The translations under genes and the position numbers were made by a program. 60,192 bases of DNA, from NCBI GenBank assembly GCA_002440705.1, contig DJVA01000009.1:1-60192 (forward strand), in the 5' to 3' direction. This document shows positions 8,265 through 17,013 of this stretch, one piece after another. Within the stretch, counting starts at the first letter, position 1; the number at the start of each line of letters is the position of its first letter. The notes below the pieces were generated by a model. The model saw nothing but the letters and a program-made list of their open reading frames with translations. It was not told the origin of the DNA and made no database searches. This DNA is from Flavobacteriaceae bacterium UBA6268 (lineage in GTDB: Bacteria > Bacteroidota > Bacteroidia > Flavobacteriales > Flavobacteriaceae).

Positions 8265-8801
8265 ATGGAATTAACCTACCAACTTACACTGGAAGACTTT
8301 CTGGCTTTTCAAATGTACGCTTCCTCCAAATCGGCCCTGCACCGCAGCCGTCGCCAACGCGGACGCTTCTTGATACCCATTATTTATGTAGTCTTTGCCG
8401 GATTCATTTATTTCAGCAATCGCCTTGCCCTATTAGCCCTCATATTTTTGGGAATTGCCGTGCTTTGGCTGCTTTTGTACCCCCTGTATGCCCATTGGCT
8501 CTACAAAAGGCACTTCACCAAACACCTCGAGGAAAACTATAAAAACAGGGTGGGGCATGACCTGGTGCTGAAAATTGAGGACGACGCCCTTTGGTCCAAG
8601 GACTATGCTTCCGAAAGCCGCACGGTAGCCTCGGAATTCAAAACGATTACAGAACTCCCCAACCATTTCTTCCTCAAGTTGCACACGGACATTTCCTTCA
8701 TTGTACCAAAACAGGCCATTCCCAACCAAGAGAGTTTCAAAAACAGGATTATGGCCATGGGCGCCCAGTACGAAGACGAAACCCATTGGAAGTGGAAATA
8801 A
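8265..8801 (+). CDS. YcxB-like membrane protein
   Basis: 178 residues. The short N-terminal strand region (LTLEDFLAFQMY) is followed by two membrane helices (about residues 34-50 and 54-75). A soluble C-terminal domain contains LKIEDDALWSKDYASESR and FFLKLHTDISFIVPKQAI, the pattern of YcxB-like C-terminal domains. The function of the family is not known. It lies between the VOC lipoprotein and an alpha/beta hydrolase with spacings of 6 and 4 bases. Confidence 0.7.
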   Translation: MELTYQLTLEDFLAFQMYASSKSALHRSRRQRGRFLIPIIYVVFAGFIYFSNRLALLALIFLGIAVLWLLLYPLYAHWLYKRHFTKHLEENYKNRVGHDLVLKIEDDALWSKDYASESRTVASEFKTITELPNHFFLKLHTDISFIVPKQAIPNQESFKNRIMAMGAQYEDETHWKWK

Positions 8802-8805
8802 ATTG

Positions 8806-9735
8806 ATGAAGCAAAAGCGTAATTTCCGAAGGATTCAATGGTTTCTTGGTCTATTATTGCTAGGCTCTTTGGCCTTTGTCCATTTCTATGCCCCGCGTTT
8901 CATTACCGAAATCCACAACCCGCTCATCGAGTTTGCACGCTCCAAAACTTTGGCAGATACGGTTCCCTCCTTTCCCAGCAATCCTTCTGTTGGCAAGTAC
9001 TTAAAGTTTCAATCCTTCGACGGGACCGCTTTGGAAGCCTACGTCACCTTTTCAAAATTGGACAGTGCCAAAGGGACTATTGTGCTGCTGCACGGCATCC
9101 GCTCCAAAAAGGAACACTTCCTCCGCTTGAGTGATACCCTGGCAAAGTTGGGGTTTCATGCGGTGGCATTAGACCTGCGGGCCCACGGGGAAAGTGAAGG
9201 CATCCATTGCACTTTTGGCGTTAAGGAAAAACAGGATGTCGCGGCACTTATTTCGCAATTGATCGAACAAGAACACCTTCACCCCAATATTGGGATTTGG
9301 GGCCAATCGCTGGGCGGTGCCATTGCCCTACAGGCCATGGGATCGGATCCCCGGATTTGCTTTGGGGTGGTGGAAAGTACTTTTTCCGACTTTAGGACCG
9401 TCACACACGATTATTTTGATTTCTTCCTAGGGTTTGATTTTTCGTTTCTCACAAACTATCTCGTGGATCGTGCGGGAACCATTGCAGGATTCGATCCAGA
9501 CGAAGCACGTCCTGTGGATTTCTGTGAGCGCATCACCCAACCCATCCTCATGGTGCATGGTGGTTTGGACCAACGCATTGACATTCGGTACGGTAAGGAG
9601 AATTTTGAGCACCTCGCTTCCAACAATAAAACCTTTCTGGAAATCCCAGATGCAAGCCACTTGAACGTTTGGCAGACCAAGGAAGTCGCTTACTTCAGTG
9701 AGGTGTTTGCTTTTTTGAACTCCTATAGTCCATAG
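8806..9735 (+). CDS. Membrane-anchored alpha/beta hydrolase
   Basis: From the ATG at 8806 (a longer frame from 8701 overlaps the previous gene and is rejected) the product has 309 residues. It has an N-terminal membrane anchor (about residues 8-28), then an alpha/beta hydrolase domain. VLLHGIRSKKEH forms the oxyanion-hole strand, GQSLGG is the nucleophile elbow (Ser168), HGGLDQRI carries the likely Asp and DASHLNVW the likely His. The domain faces the periplasm if the anchor is uncleaved. It is probably an esterase or peptidase-like hydrolase of unknown substrate. Confidence 0.8.
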   Translation: MKQKRNFRRIQWFLGLLLLGSLAFVHFYAPRFITEIHNPLIEFARSKTLADTVPSFPSNPSVGKYLKFQSFDGTALEAYVTFSKLDSAKGTIVLLHGIRSKKEHFLRLSDTLAKLGFHAVALDLRAHGESEGIHCTFGVKEKQDVAALISQLIEQEHLHPNIGIWGQSLGGAIALQAMGSDPRICFGVVESTFSDFRTVTHDYFDFFLGFDFSFLTNYLVDRAGTIAGFDPDEARPVDFCERITQPILMVHGGLDQRIDIRYGKENFEHLASNNKTFLEIPDASHLNVWQTKEVAYFSEVFAFLNSYSP

Positions 9736-9787
9736 GCTGCTTTTTAATCCCAAAAACCCTGCAAGAAGGGTAAAGATTTGATTGTTA

Positions 9788-9820
9788 TTGGATTGCATGT
9801 AACAAATCCAAAACAATTAC
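9788..9820. other. Inverted repeat between convergent-orientation genes
   Basis: TTGTTATTGGATT and AATCCAAAACAA around a short GCATGTAAC-containing loop can form a hairpin in the 130-base gap after the hydrolase gene. It lacks a T-run on the plus strand, so it is a weak candidate for a terminator or mRNA 3' structure. Confidence 0.25.
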
Positions 9821-9865
9821 ATCTCTTAGACGTTAATCCAGTATAACCATCAAACCATTCCTTCC

Positions 9866-11062
9866 ATGAGATTCCTTCTTTGTCTTACCGTATTTGGTTT
9901 TCTAAGTTTCACTTCTTTGTCCCAAAACACCTTCGATTTCGACTATACCCTAAATTCGGAAGCCTTCGGAAAAGAGCGAAAATTTTATGTACACGTCCCA
10001 GAGCTTTACTATGAAAAGGAAGACATTTCTTTCGGTGTGGTCTACGTTTTGGACGCTCAAGCCCCTGCTTTTTACAACAATGCCAAAAGTATTATCGATT
10101 ATTTGGTTTGGAGCTATCAGGTAATGCCCCTCATCGTTGTAGGAATCTATTCCGATGATCGGGGGCCCGAATTTATCCCAATTGATAAAATGAATCCCGA
10201 AAATGGAGGTACTTCCCACATCCTACAAAACCACATTCGAAACGAAGTGTTTCCATTTATACGTGAAAAATTTCGCGTTAATTCTTTTCGTGCCCTCATT
10301 GGGCATTCAAGAGGGGGTGCATTTATTGCAAGTACGCTCTTTGGCGAACAGCGCGATATGTTCAATGCATACCTTGCCATAAGTCCCAGCATGGGCTACT
10401 TAAAGGGTCAAATATTGAATGATGTTGCTGAAAACATTGAGAAAAAACCCAAGTATGATGCGTTTTTGTATGCCTCCTACGGGAGTGTTGGTTCAATTGA
10501 ACAAAACAATGAAACCTATGTTCATTACCTGGATTCTTTATGGAATCGGTATCCAAATCCAAACATGCATTGGATCTCCAAGAAGTTTGAAGGAACCTCT
10601 CATTGGGGCGTTGTTGCCCCCTCAGTGGCAGATGGAATCTTGGAAATGAATCGAGCGTATCAAGTTGACCAATTTTTGGTAGAAAAATTTGTAAAACAGT
10701 CCGATAATAATCTATCCAAACAAATGGAGGAATACTACAGCGCGCAGCAGGAAAAACTGGGATGGACCTTCCCACTGAATGCCTCCGATTTGCGTTATTA
10801 TGGAACTCAACTTTCTGAAAATGAAAAATACCTGCCCGCTTTGGAGCTTTTAGGAATGGCAATGGAAAAAGACCCCTTTAACATCAACACTTATTTTAAT
10901 ATGGCTTGGGCGTATCGCGAACTGAATCGCATGGAGGAAGCTAAGGCCATGTATTTAAGAGGAAAAGAAATGCTACAGCAAAACGAAAGCAATAAAGACA
11001 AGGTATATATTGATAAATGGCTCGGACGAATTCAAAAACAATTGGACGAAATAGAACGTTAG
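9866..11062 (+). CDS. Exported esterase (IroE/Fes-like fold) with C-terminal TPR
   Basis: 398 residues with a Sec signal peptide (cleavage after about residue 20, SLSQ). The esterase-D-type alpha/beta hydrolase domain runs to about residue 280 with nucleophile elbow GHSRGG (Ser148) and the upstream strand VVYVLDAQAPAFY. The C-terminal part has TPR-like helices (YLPALELLGMAMEKDPFNI, then AYRELNRMEEAKAMY). Family members hydrolyse siderophores or other esters outside the cytoplasm. It converges with the TonB receptor gene with one base between stops, which would suit uptake-related processing, though substrate is not determined. Confidence 0.8.
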   Translation: MRFLLCLTVFGFLSFTSLSQNTFDFDYTLNSEAFGKERKFYVHVPELYYEKEDISFGVVYVLDAQAPAFYNNAKSIIDYLVWSYQVMPLIVVGIYSDDRGPEFIPIDKMNPENGGTSHILQNHIRNEVFPFIREKFRVNSFRALIGHSRGGAFIASTLFGEQRDMFNAYLAISPSMGYLKGQILNDVAENIEKKPKYDAFLYASYGSVGSIEQNNETYVHYLDSLWNRYPNPNMHWISKKFEGTSHWGVVAPSVADGILEMNRAYQVDQFLVEKFVKQSDNNLSKQMEEYYSAQQEKLGWTFPLNASDLRYYGTQLSENEKYLPALELLGMAMEKDPFNINTYFNMAWAYRELNRMEEAKAMYLRGKEMLQQNESNKDKVYIDKWLGRIQKQLDEIER

Positions 11063-11063
11063 G

Positions 11064-13226
11064 TTATAAATTATCCAACTGATTTTTAGTACCATCCTCA
11101 CTAATAGTCCAAAAGAATCCTACGAAGAAAAACTGATCGGCAGCAGGGCGCAAGGTACGTCGGTCGAAAATGCCTTGTGCATTGGGTACATTGGCATATT
11201 GATACCCATTCACATTTTTAAAGCCCGGTAAATTGTTGACGGAAAAATACAGGATTTTTTGTGGGGATATCAAATAGGCCCAGTTCACGCTCAAGCTGTT
11301 ATAGGATTTGGTCAGGTCGTTCAAAAAACCGGGTTGGTTGGGGTTGGTAAAAGTACGCCCACTGGCAAATTGGTAACTCATCCCCACTTGGCTTTTCCAA
11401 TCGCCAATCCAATATTTGGCCACCACACTTAAATTATGTGAGTTTGCAAAGGGAGGTGTGGCTTTGCTGGGATAATTTTGGTAGTTACGTTCACTGTCCA
11501 GAAATGAATAGCTTACCCAATAGTCTACATTCTTAAAGCTCTGGTTGTCTCTATAAAATACATCCAAGCCCCGCGCATAGCCTTCCCCGTCATTTGCAAA
11601 TGCCGTAGAGAAGTCGGGAAAAGCGGCAGCATAGGTGACCAAATTTCGGTAGGCTTTATGGTACACTTCTGCGCGCAGGATGCGGTCATTGCGTGTGTAT
11701 TGGTAATTGAGAATGTAATGTTGGGTCTTACGGGCTTCGAGCTTGTCGGTAAATTTTAGGACATCACTCAAAGGCTGCTGATAAAAATCGCCATAGGCTA
11801 AGGACAACTGGCTGTGTTTGGTTGTTTTGTAGGCTAGGGAGAAACGGGGAGAAATGGTCATTTGGTCAAACAAGGCACTGTACTCTCCACGAACCCCAAC
11901 CTTGGCGGCCAGGAGTTTTGAGAAAATAAGATCGCTTTCCACAAAAACGGCCGTAAGATTGTTATTGAAACCATAGGTTGCTGAAGAAATTGAAGGGTTC
12001 TCAAAGTCTTCGGAAAAATTGGTTAAAAACTGCTCTGCGCCCAAGTATAATTTGAATCGGTTGCTAAAACGTTTCTTCAGTTTCAGTTTTAGGTGGGCCG
12101 AATATTCTACGTCATCGATGGCATTTACATCGGCCACAAACTTATTTTGCGACCTCGTAAAGCTTCCACCGGTTTCCAAGCCCCAATCGGCACCCAATTC
12201 CCCAGCGTAACTTGCATTGGAATAGAGGTTGTTGTTGTTGAGTTTGAAGTGAAATCCCTGCGGCAGGTTGATGTCCTCTTGGGTCAGTTCAAAATTGGTC
12301 GCATCAAAGGCAGTATACCATTTTAGCAATCCTTTGGCAAATTTCCTACGGAACACTGTTTCACCGCCAAACGCTTCAAAGGGTTTGTCCCATTCGTTTC
12401 GATCGGGAAATACAGCAATGTAAGGCGCTAGGTTGATGTAGGAAGCATTGAAACTCAACGAGCTTTGCTCCCATTTCTTGGTATGGCCCAAGCCGCCTCC
12501 CACACTCATGAGGGCTATGTTGGTTTCTTCCTGAACCGGTTCGTCTATGGTATTCAACAACAAAACCGAAGATAAGGCCTGGCCGTATTCAGCGGAGTAC
12601 CCCCCGGTAGAAAAGGTAATGCCATCAAACAAAAACGGACTGTAACGTCCACGTGCCGGGATGTTATTGGTTGTTGGGGTATAGGGAGTAAACACCCGAA
12701 TACCATCGATAAAAATCTGTGTTTCCCCGGCATCGCCCCCGCGCACGAAGAGGCGGCCATCCTCTGCCACAGTGGTAGTTCCCGGAAGGGTTTGCAGTGC
12801 TCCTACAAAGTCGCCCAACGCACTGGCGGTAGTAACGACATCCAAAGGCTTTAGTACCGACACCTTACTGTTGTCGCCAGCCTCGAAAGTTCCAGCCGAG
12901 ATGACCACCGTTTCCAAGGAATTGACATCTTCTTTTAGGATGATGGACAGGTTCTTTAGTTGTGAAACATCGGCAGCCATGTAAAAAGGTTCAAAGGAAA
13001 CATAGGATACCACGAGGGTTTGGATACCGCTTTCTTCCGTATCGAAAGAAAAATGGCCTTTTTCGTCGCTGGAAGCCCCATCGTAGGTACCTTCCAGGTA
13101 GATGTTGGCGCCCACTACCGCAGTTCCATCCTTTTGGGAAACACTACCGGAAATGGTCGTTTGCGCATACGCGCTAAGTGGAATTACACTTAAAAGGAAA
13201 AAGGCAAATTTGATGTATAATGACAT
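11064..13226 (-). CDS. TonB-dependent outer-membrane receptor
   Basis: From the ATG at 13226 the product has 720 residues with a signal peptide ending SAYAQ; the longer frame to 13337 adds non-signal sequence. After it comes a carboxypeptidase-regulatory-like beta sandwich (about 25-105, TISGSVSQKDGTAVVGANIY), a plug (about 115-230, GALQTLPGTTTVAEDGRLFV), and a beta barrel ending in an aromatic strand region (FFFVGFFW). There is no SusD partner, so it is more like a siderophore or metal receptor than a glycan SusC. The divergent gene encodes a DUF1028-T9SS protein. Confidence 0.88.
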   Translation of the reverse strand: MSLYIKFAFFLLSVIPLSAYAQTTISGSVSQKDGTAVVGANIYLEGTYDGASSDEKGHFSFDTEESGIQTLVVSYVSFEPFYMAADVSQLKNLSIILKEDVNSLETVVISAGTFEAGDNSKVSVLKPLDVVTTASALGDFVGALQTLPGTTTVAEDGRLFVRGGDAGETQIFIDGIRVFTPYTPTTNNIPARGRYSPFLFDGITFSTGGYSAEYGQALSSVLLLNTIDEPVQEETNIALMSVGGGLGHTKKWEQSSLSFNASYINLAPYIAVFPDRNEWDKPFEAFGGETVFRRKFAKGLLKWYTAFDATNFELTQEDINLPQGFHFKLNNNNLYSNASYAGELGADWGLETGGSFTRSQNKFVADVNAIDDVEYSAHLKLKLKKRFSNRFKLYLGAEQFLTNFSEDFENPSISSATYGFNNNLTAVFVESDLIFSKLLAAKVGVRGEYSALFDQMTISPRFSLAYKTTKHSQLSLAYGDFYQQPLSDVLKFTDKLEARKTQHYILNYQYTRNDRILRAEVYHKAYRNLVTYAAAFPDFSTAFANDGEGYARGLDVFYRDNQSFKNVDYWVSYSFLDSERNYQNYPSKATPPFANSHNLSVVAKYWIGDWKSQVGMSYQFASGRTFTNPNQPGFLNDLTKSYNSLSVNWAYLISPQKILYFSVNNLPGFKNVNGYQYANVPNAQGIFDRRTLRPAADQFFFVGFFWTISEDGTKNQLDNL

Positions 13227-13344
13227 GGGTTGATTGATTCTTTGATACAAAGTTGTTGCAAGAGTTTTTGATAAAAAAGCAAAACCTACCGAATTGTAAT
13301 TTATCGGTACCGAACTGTACCATGCCATAAAATTCAAAAATTTG

Positions 13345-13352
13345 TATCTTTA
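13345..13352 (+). promoter_or_regulatory. Candidate minus-7 element of the DUF1028 gene
   Basis: TATCTTTA, preceded by TTTG, lies 15 bases before the ATG and matches TAnnTTTG at five of six fixed positions. It lies in the 140-base divergent region shared with the TonB receptor gene. Confidence 0.4.
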
Positions 13353-13366
13353 AAAAAACTCCCAGC

Positions 13367-14362
13367 ATGAAAAAATATGTCACCCTGGCCCTTTTTTCCC
13401 TAATGAGCCTCTCTTTTTTGGCGCAAGATACTTTTTCCATCATTGCCGTAGATCCACTAACTGGTGAAGTGGGCTCTGCTGGGGCTTCCTGTGTGGCAGG
13501 AGCCCCTGTGAATTGGGACACTTGGATAACCGATATCATTCCCGGCAAGGGAGGGGTCAATTCCCAAGCGTACATCTGCATCCCCAACAGCAACTTGGCC
13601 AATGCCATCAATAGGATGGAACTGGGGGATAGCCCTCAGCAAATTATTGATTGGTTGGTATTGAACGATGCTTGCAACAGCCAAAATTTTGACCCAGAAT
13701 ACCGACAGTATGGTATTGTAGATTTAGATGAATCCAATAACCCAAGGGCAGCGGGATGGACGGGAAGTTCGGCAGACGACTACAAAGAAGATCGGCAAGG
13801 GCCCAATTACAGCATCCAAGGAAACATATTGTTGAATGTGGGCGTCATCGATAACATGGAAGCAAATTTTAACAATACGTCTGGCACACTCGCCGATAAA
13901 CTTATGGCAGCGTTGCAGGGAGCAAAGGTTCCCGGGGCCGATAGCAGGTGCCTTGCCGATGGAACCTCTTCGAGGGCCGCCTATATGGTAGTTTACAAAC
14001 CCGACGACAACCCTGGGGAGCCCTACTTGCGATTGGTAGTCTCTACACAAAGTAACGGCGTGGAGCCCATTGATGTTTTACAAGACCTGTATGACAACTT
14101 TCTGACCGTTTCAGAAAATCCGTTGGCCAATAAAGTATTTTTGTTTCCCAATCCGGCTTCGGATTTCCTGGAACTACGGTTGGACGATTCCATAACCCAA
14201 GGTACTTATGCCATTTCGGATACCTCTGGAAAACAACTCGTGCTTGAAAGCATTAACAGCAATACGATGAGGATCGATGTCCCTACATTGTCCAGGGGTC
14301 TTTACTTTGTTACAATAACGACAGTAGCTGGTACCATCACGTTTAAGTTTGTTAAAAAATAG
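13367..14362 (+). CDS. Secreted DUF1028 protein with T9SS sorting domain
   Basis: 331 residues: Sec signal peptide (ending LAQ, about residue 20), then a DUF1028 domain beginning DTFSIIAVDPLTGEVGSAGA and running to about 235, an Ntn-hydrolase-like family. The C-terminal type A T9SS sorting domain runs from about 255 (FLFPNPASDFLEL) to the end (TFKFVKK). It is therefore exported through the outer membrane and attached or released there. DUF1028 has no settled activity. The gene is divergent from the TonB receptor and five bases before the next gene. Confidence 0.85.
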   Translation: MKKYVTLALFSLMSLSFLAQDTFSIIAVDPLTGEVGSAGASCVAGAPVNWDTWITDIIPGKGGVNSQAYICIPNSNLANAINRMELGDSPQQIIDWLVLNDACNSQNFDPEYRQYGIVDLDESNNPRAAGWTGSSADDYKEDRQGPNYSIQGNILLNVGVIDNMEANFNNTSGTLADKLMAALQGAKVPGADSRCLADGTSSRAAYMVVYKPDDNPGEPYLRLVVSTQSNGVEPIDVLQDLYDNFLTVSENPLANKVFLFPNPASDFLELRLDDSITQGTYAISDTSGKQLVLESINSNTMRIDVPTLSRGLYFVTITTVAGTITFKFVKK

Positions 14363-14367
14363 TCCCG

Positions 14368-14961
14368 ATGTCCCATCCAAAAGTTACGGCCTACCTCCAA
14401 AAACAAACCCAGTGGCAAAAGGAACTGCAACACCTTCGTTCGTTGTTTCAACAAACCGAGCTTCTGGAGGAATTTAAATGGAGTGCGCCCACCTATACCC
14501 TGAACGGAAAATTGGTTGCCGGCATGGCAGCTTTCAAAAACCATTATGCCATCTGGTTCCATCAAGGGGTGTTTTTGAAGGATTCCCAGAAAAAACTCCT
14601 CAACGCCCAGGAAGGCAAGACCAAAGCCCTTAGGCAATGGCGCTTTGAAAAAGGCGATGTCATTCCCGATGCCATTGTACTTTCCTATCTAAAAGAATCC
14701 ATCGAAAATTGTTTGGCAGGAAAAGAAGTGAAACCCGAACGCAAAAAAGGGGTTTCGCTTCCTCCCATCCTTAAAAGTGCTTTTCAACAAGATAAGGACT
14801 TAAAAACGGCTTTTGAGCAATTAACCCCAGGAAGACAAAGGGAGTATGCCGAGCACATTGGCGGTGCCAAGCAAGAAAAAACCCAGGAAAGCCGATTGGA
14901 AAAAGCCATACCCCTAATACTTAAAGGCGTTGGATTGAACGATAAGTACAAAAATTGTTGA
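14368..14961 (+). CDS. YdeI/DUF1801-type cytoplasmic protein
   Basis: 197 residues. The N-terminal DUF1801 (YdhG-like) domain contains EFKWSAPTYTLNGKLVAGM and HYAIWFHQGVFL. The C-terminal YdeI-like helical region has LTPGRQREYAEHIGGAK, the family signature. No signal peptide. The E. coli YdeI homologue has been linked to antimicrobial-peptide resistance, but the biochemistry is unknown. The gene follows the DUF1028 gene by five bases and precedes the cyclase by three, so the three are likely cotranscribed. Confidence 0.8.
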   Translation: MSHPKVTAYLQKQTQWQKELQHLRSLFQQTELLEEFKWSAPTYTLNGKLVAGMAAFKNHYAIWFHQGVFLKDSQKKLLNAQEGKTKALRQWRFEKGDVIPDAIVLSYLKESIENCLAGKEVKPERKKGVSLPPILKSAFQQDKDLKTAFEQLTPGRQREYAEHIGGAKQEKTQESRLEKAIPLILKGVGLNDKYKNC

Positions 14962-14964
14962 CGA

Positions 14965-16056
14965 ATGAAAGTAGCCCGAAGTAGCTTTTACCTGCGAAGG
15001 GCCCTTTGGATCTTTGTGGCATGGGTAGTTTTTGCCATGGGCATTTTTTTCTACGACTACATTACCTTAAAAAGCCAAGATGCCCTTCCCGCTTCTTACA
15101 ATCTTAAATCGGCCTTTATCGCATACCTGATTGTGGCCGTGAGTGCTGGCGTTATTGGAGGGACTCTTACCGTAAACCTCATGGAGTACTGGTTGCGAAA
15201 ATACCGCTTTTGGGTGGCCCTGGTATTGATTGTGTGCATTTACACTTTGGTATCCATCTTCGTGGGGGCTTTAGGGAGTTTGTACATTAGAAGCGCGCAG
15301 ATGGAACTTTCGATGTTTGATGCCTCGGTGTTGAGGGAGCTTCCCTCTTTTTTCGGAAAAACCATTTTCATCAAAAATTATGTGGTATGGCTTGTGTTGG
15401 TATTACTTACCCTCATTTTCCTCATGGTGAACGATCGCTTTGGCCCTGGGGTGTTTCCGGAGTATTTGAAGGGAAAGTATTTTCATCCCAAAAAAGAGCA
15501 GCGCATCTTCATGTTTTCCGACATCAAGGATGCTACCGCCATCGCCGAGCAATTGGGAGAGGGCCGCTATTTCCATTTTCTGAAAGACTTTTTCAAAACC
15601 ATTTCCCCAGCCATTGAAATGCACCGAGGAGCAGTGTATCAATATGTGGGCGATGAAATTGTAGTAACCTGGAAGATGAAAACTGCTTCATTTAACCAAA
15701 ATTCCTTGCTCTGCTTTTACGAAATGCTGCGTTTGGTCCATGAGAAAGCTGCTTATTTTGAAGGTGTTTATGGCTTTCAACCCCATTTCAAAACCGGATA
15801 CCATTGTGGTCCCACGGTGGTTGGCGAGCTTGGGGTTATGAAAAGGGAAATCGCTTTTTCGGGAGACACCTTAAACACTGCCGCTCGAATTCAGGGGAAA
15901 TGCAACGATTTGGGAGTTTCTGTTTTGGCTTCAGAGAGTTTTGTTACCAGCTTAGGGCAGCTTCCCCAGGGAATTTTGGAAGTTCCATTGGGCCCACACT
16001 TGTTGAAAGGAAAACAACAGGCCCTTGTCCTCCATACTTTTCGGAATGAAAATTGA
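14965..16056 (+). CDS. Membrane-bound class III nucleotidyl cyclase
   Basis: 363 residues. Four membrane helices (about 13-33, 48-70, 84-106 and 135-155) are followed by one cyclase homology domain (about 175-360). The two metal-binding aspartates are present (Asp186 in FSDIKD, Asp230 in VGDEIV) and so are the transition-state residues (Asn304 and Arg308 in LNTAARIQGK). The enzyme should therefore be active as a homodimer making a cyclic nucleotide; cAMP or cGMP cannot be told apart by eye. The four-helix input domain may sense a membrane or lipid signal. Confidence 0.85.
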   Translation: MKVARSSFYLRRALWIFVAWVVFAMGIFFYDYITLKSQDALPASYNLKSAFIAYLIVAVSAGVIGGTLTVNLMEYWLRKYRFWVALVLIVCIYTLVSIFVGALGSLYIRSAQMELSMFDASVLRELPSFFGKTIFIKNYVVWLVLVLLTLIFLMVNDRFGPGVFPEYLKGKYFHPKKEQRIFMFSDIKDATAIAEQLGEGRYFHFLKDFFKTISPAIEMHRGAVYQYVGDEIVVTWKMKTASFNQNSLLCFYEMLRLVHEKAAYFEGVYGFQPHFKTGYHCGPTVVGELGVMKREIAFSGDTLNTAARIQGKCNDLGVSVLASESFVTSLGQLPQGILEVPLGPHLLKGKQQALVLHTFRNEN

Positions 16057-16083
16057 TACCTTGCAGTTCCAAAACCCTTAGAT

Positions 16084-16449
16084 ATGAAAACCGATTTGTA
16101 CACCAAAACCATCCTAACCCTCATTGCAGTTTGTTTAGCCGTTATTGCCCTAAGACCATTTGAAATTATTCCAACGGCACAAGCCCATTCGGATGCCTCA
16201 TTGAATGAAACCGCCAGCCAGTACCGCTTGATCTCGATCGACGAACTGGAAACCTTGGACGTGCGCATCGTAGATATTAGCACCTACGATGAGTTGAACG
16301 TGAATGTGAAAAGCATCGATACCTACGACGAAATGAAGGTAAATCTCAAAAGCATCGATACCAGTGACGAGTTGGATGTGAACATCGACGAAATTGGCGG
16401 AAGCTGGGTAAGCAGCGGCAGTCCCATTCCTGTCACCATTAAGCAATAA
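16084..16449 (+). CDS. Single-pass envelope protein with 13-residue tandem repeats
   Basis: 121 residues, family unrecognised. An N-terminal hydrophobic segment (about 9-25) is followed by three near-identical repeats of 13 residues: DVRIVDISTYDEL, NVNVKSIDTYDEM and KVNLKSIDTSDEL, with a partial fourth (DVNIDEIGG). The repeats are also visible in the DNA (AGCATCGAT recurs 39 bases apart). The regular V-x-I/V and D-E-L/M spacing suggests stacked beta strands. It starts 28 bases after the cyclase and precedes an ECF sigma gene. Function unknown. Confidence 0.65.
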   Translation: MKTDLYTKTILTLIAVCLAVIALRPFEIIPTAQAHSDASLNETASQYRLISIDELETLDVRIVDISTYDELNVNVKSIDTYDEMKVNLKSIDTSDELDVNIDEIGGSWVSSGSPIPVTIKQ

Positions 16450-16463
16450 ATCGTAATCCCGTT

Positions 16464-16488
16464 GTAACAATTGCAGTGCCCTTGTTAC
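16464..16488. promoter_or_regulatory. Inverted repeat upstream of the ECF sigma gene
   Basis: GTAACAA and TTGTTAC form a perfect seven-base inverted repeat separated by 11 bases, 27 bases before the presumed TTG start of the sigma factor. It could be an operator or an autoregulated ECF promoter; the T-run of a terminator is missing. Confidence 0.35.
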
Positions 16489-16514
16489 TAATGGAGTAAT
16501 TAACCAAAGAACCA

Positions 16515-17009
16515 TTGACCAAAGAATTGGAACACCGTTTTGTGGCCCAACTGGAGGAACATCAAAACATTGTGCACAAAATATGTCGTCTCTATACCAA
16601 CGATAGCGATGCGCACAATGATCTTTTTCAGGAGATTACCATCCAATTGTGGAAGGCGTATCCTAAGTTTCGAGGCGACGCCAAATTCAGTACCTGGATG
16701 TATCGGGTGGCTTTGAACACCGCTATTACCCTGTACCGAAAAAGCAAACGAACCGTTCAGACCCAAGATTACGAAAGTGTAAGCTTTAAGGTTTCATCGG
16801 AAGCATACGACCCCACTGTGGAGGACCAATTGAAGTTAATGTACAATGCCGTAAAGACTTTGAGCGATGTGGACAAAGCTTTGGTTTTTTTGTACCTGGA
16901 AAATAAAAATTACAGGGAAATTGCTGATACTTTGGGAATTACCGAGGTAAACGCACGAGTAAAAATGAATCGCATCAAAGAAAAACTAAGAACCATTCTT
17001 AACCCATAA
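16515..17009 (+). CDS. ECF-type RNA polymerase sigma factor
   Basis: 164 residues. Region 2 (HNDLFQEITIQLWKAYPKF, then FSTWMYRVALNTA) binds core polymerase and the minus-10-like element. Region 4 (KNYREIADTLGITEVNARVK) is a helix-turn-helix for the upstream promoter element. Length is typical of ECF factors. The start is a TTG; a nearby ATG at 16491 runs into a stop. The membrane protein that follows after four bases is a likely regulatory partner, replacing a classical FecR-type anti-sigma factor. Confidence 0.88.
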   Translation: MTKELEHRFVAQLEEHQNIVHKICRLYTNDSDAHNDLFQEITIQLWKAYPKFRGDAKFSTWMYRVALNTAITLYRKSKRTVQTQDYESVSFKVSSEAYDPTVEDQLKLMYNAVKTLSDVDKALVFLYLENKNYREIADTLGITEVNARVKMNRIKEKLRTILNP

Positions 17010-17013
17010 GTGT

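Noticed and set aside
10362..10862. 166-codon minus-strand frame opposite the esterase gene
   Set aside because: The plus-strand product has a signal peptide, nucleophile elbow and TPR helices; the opposite frame has none.
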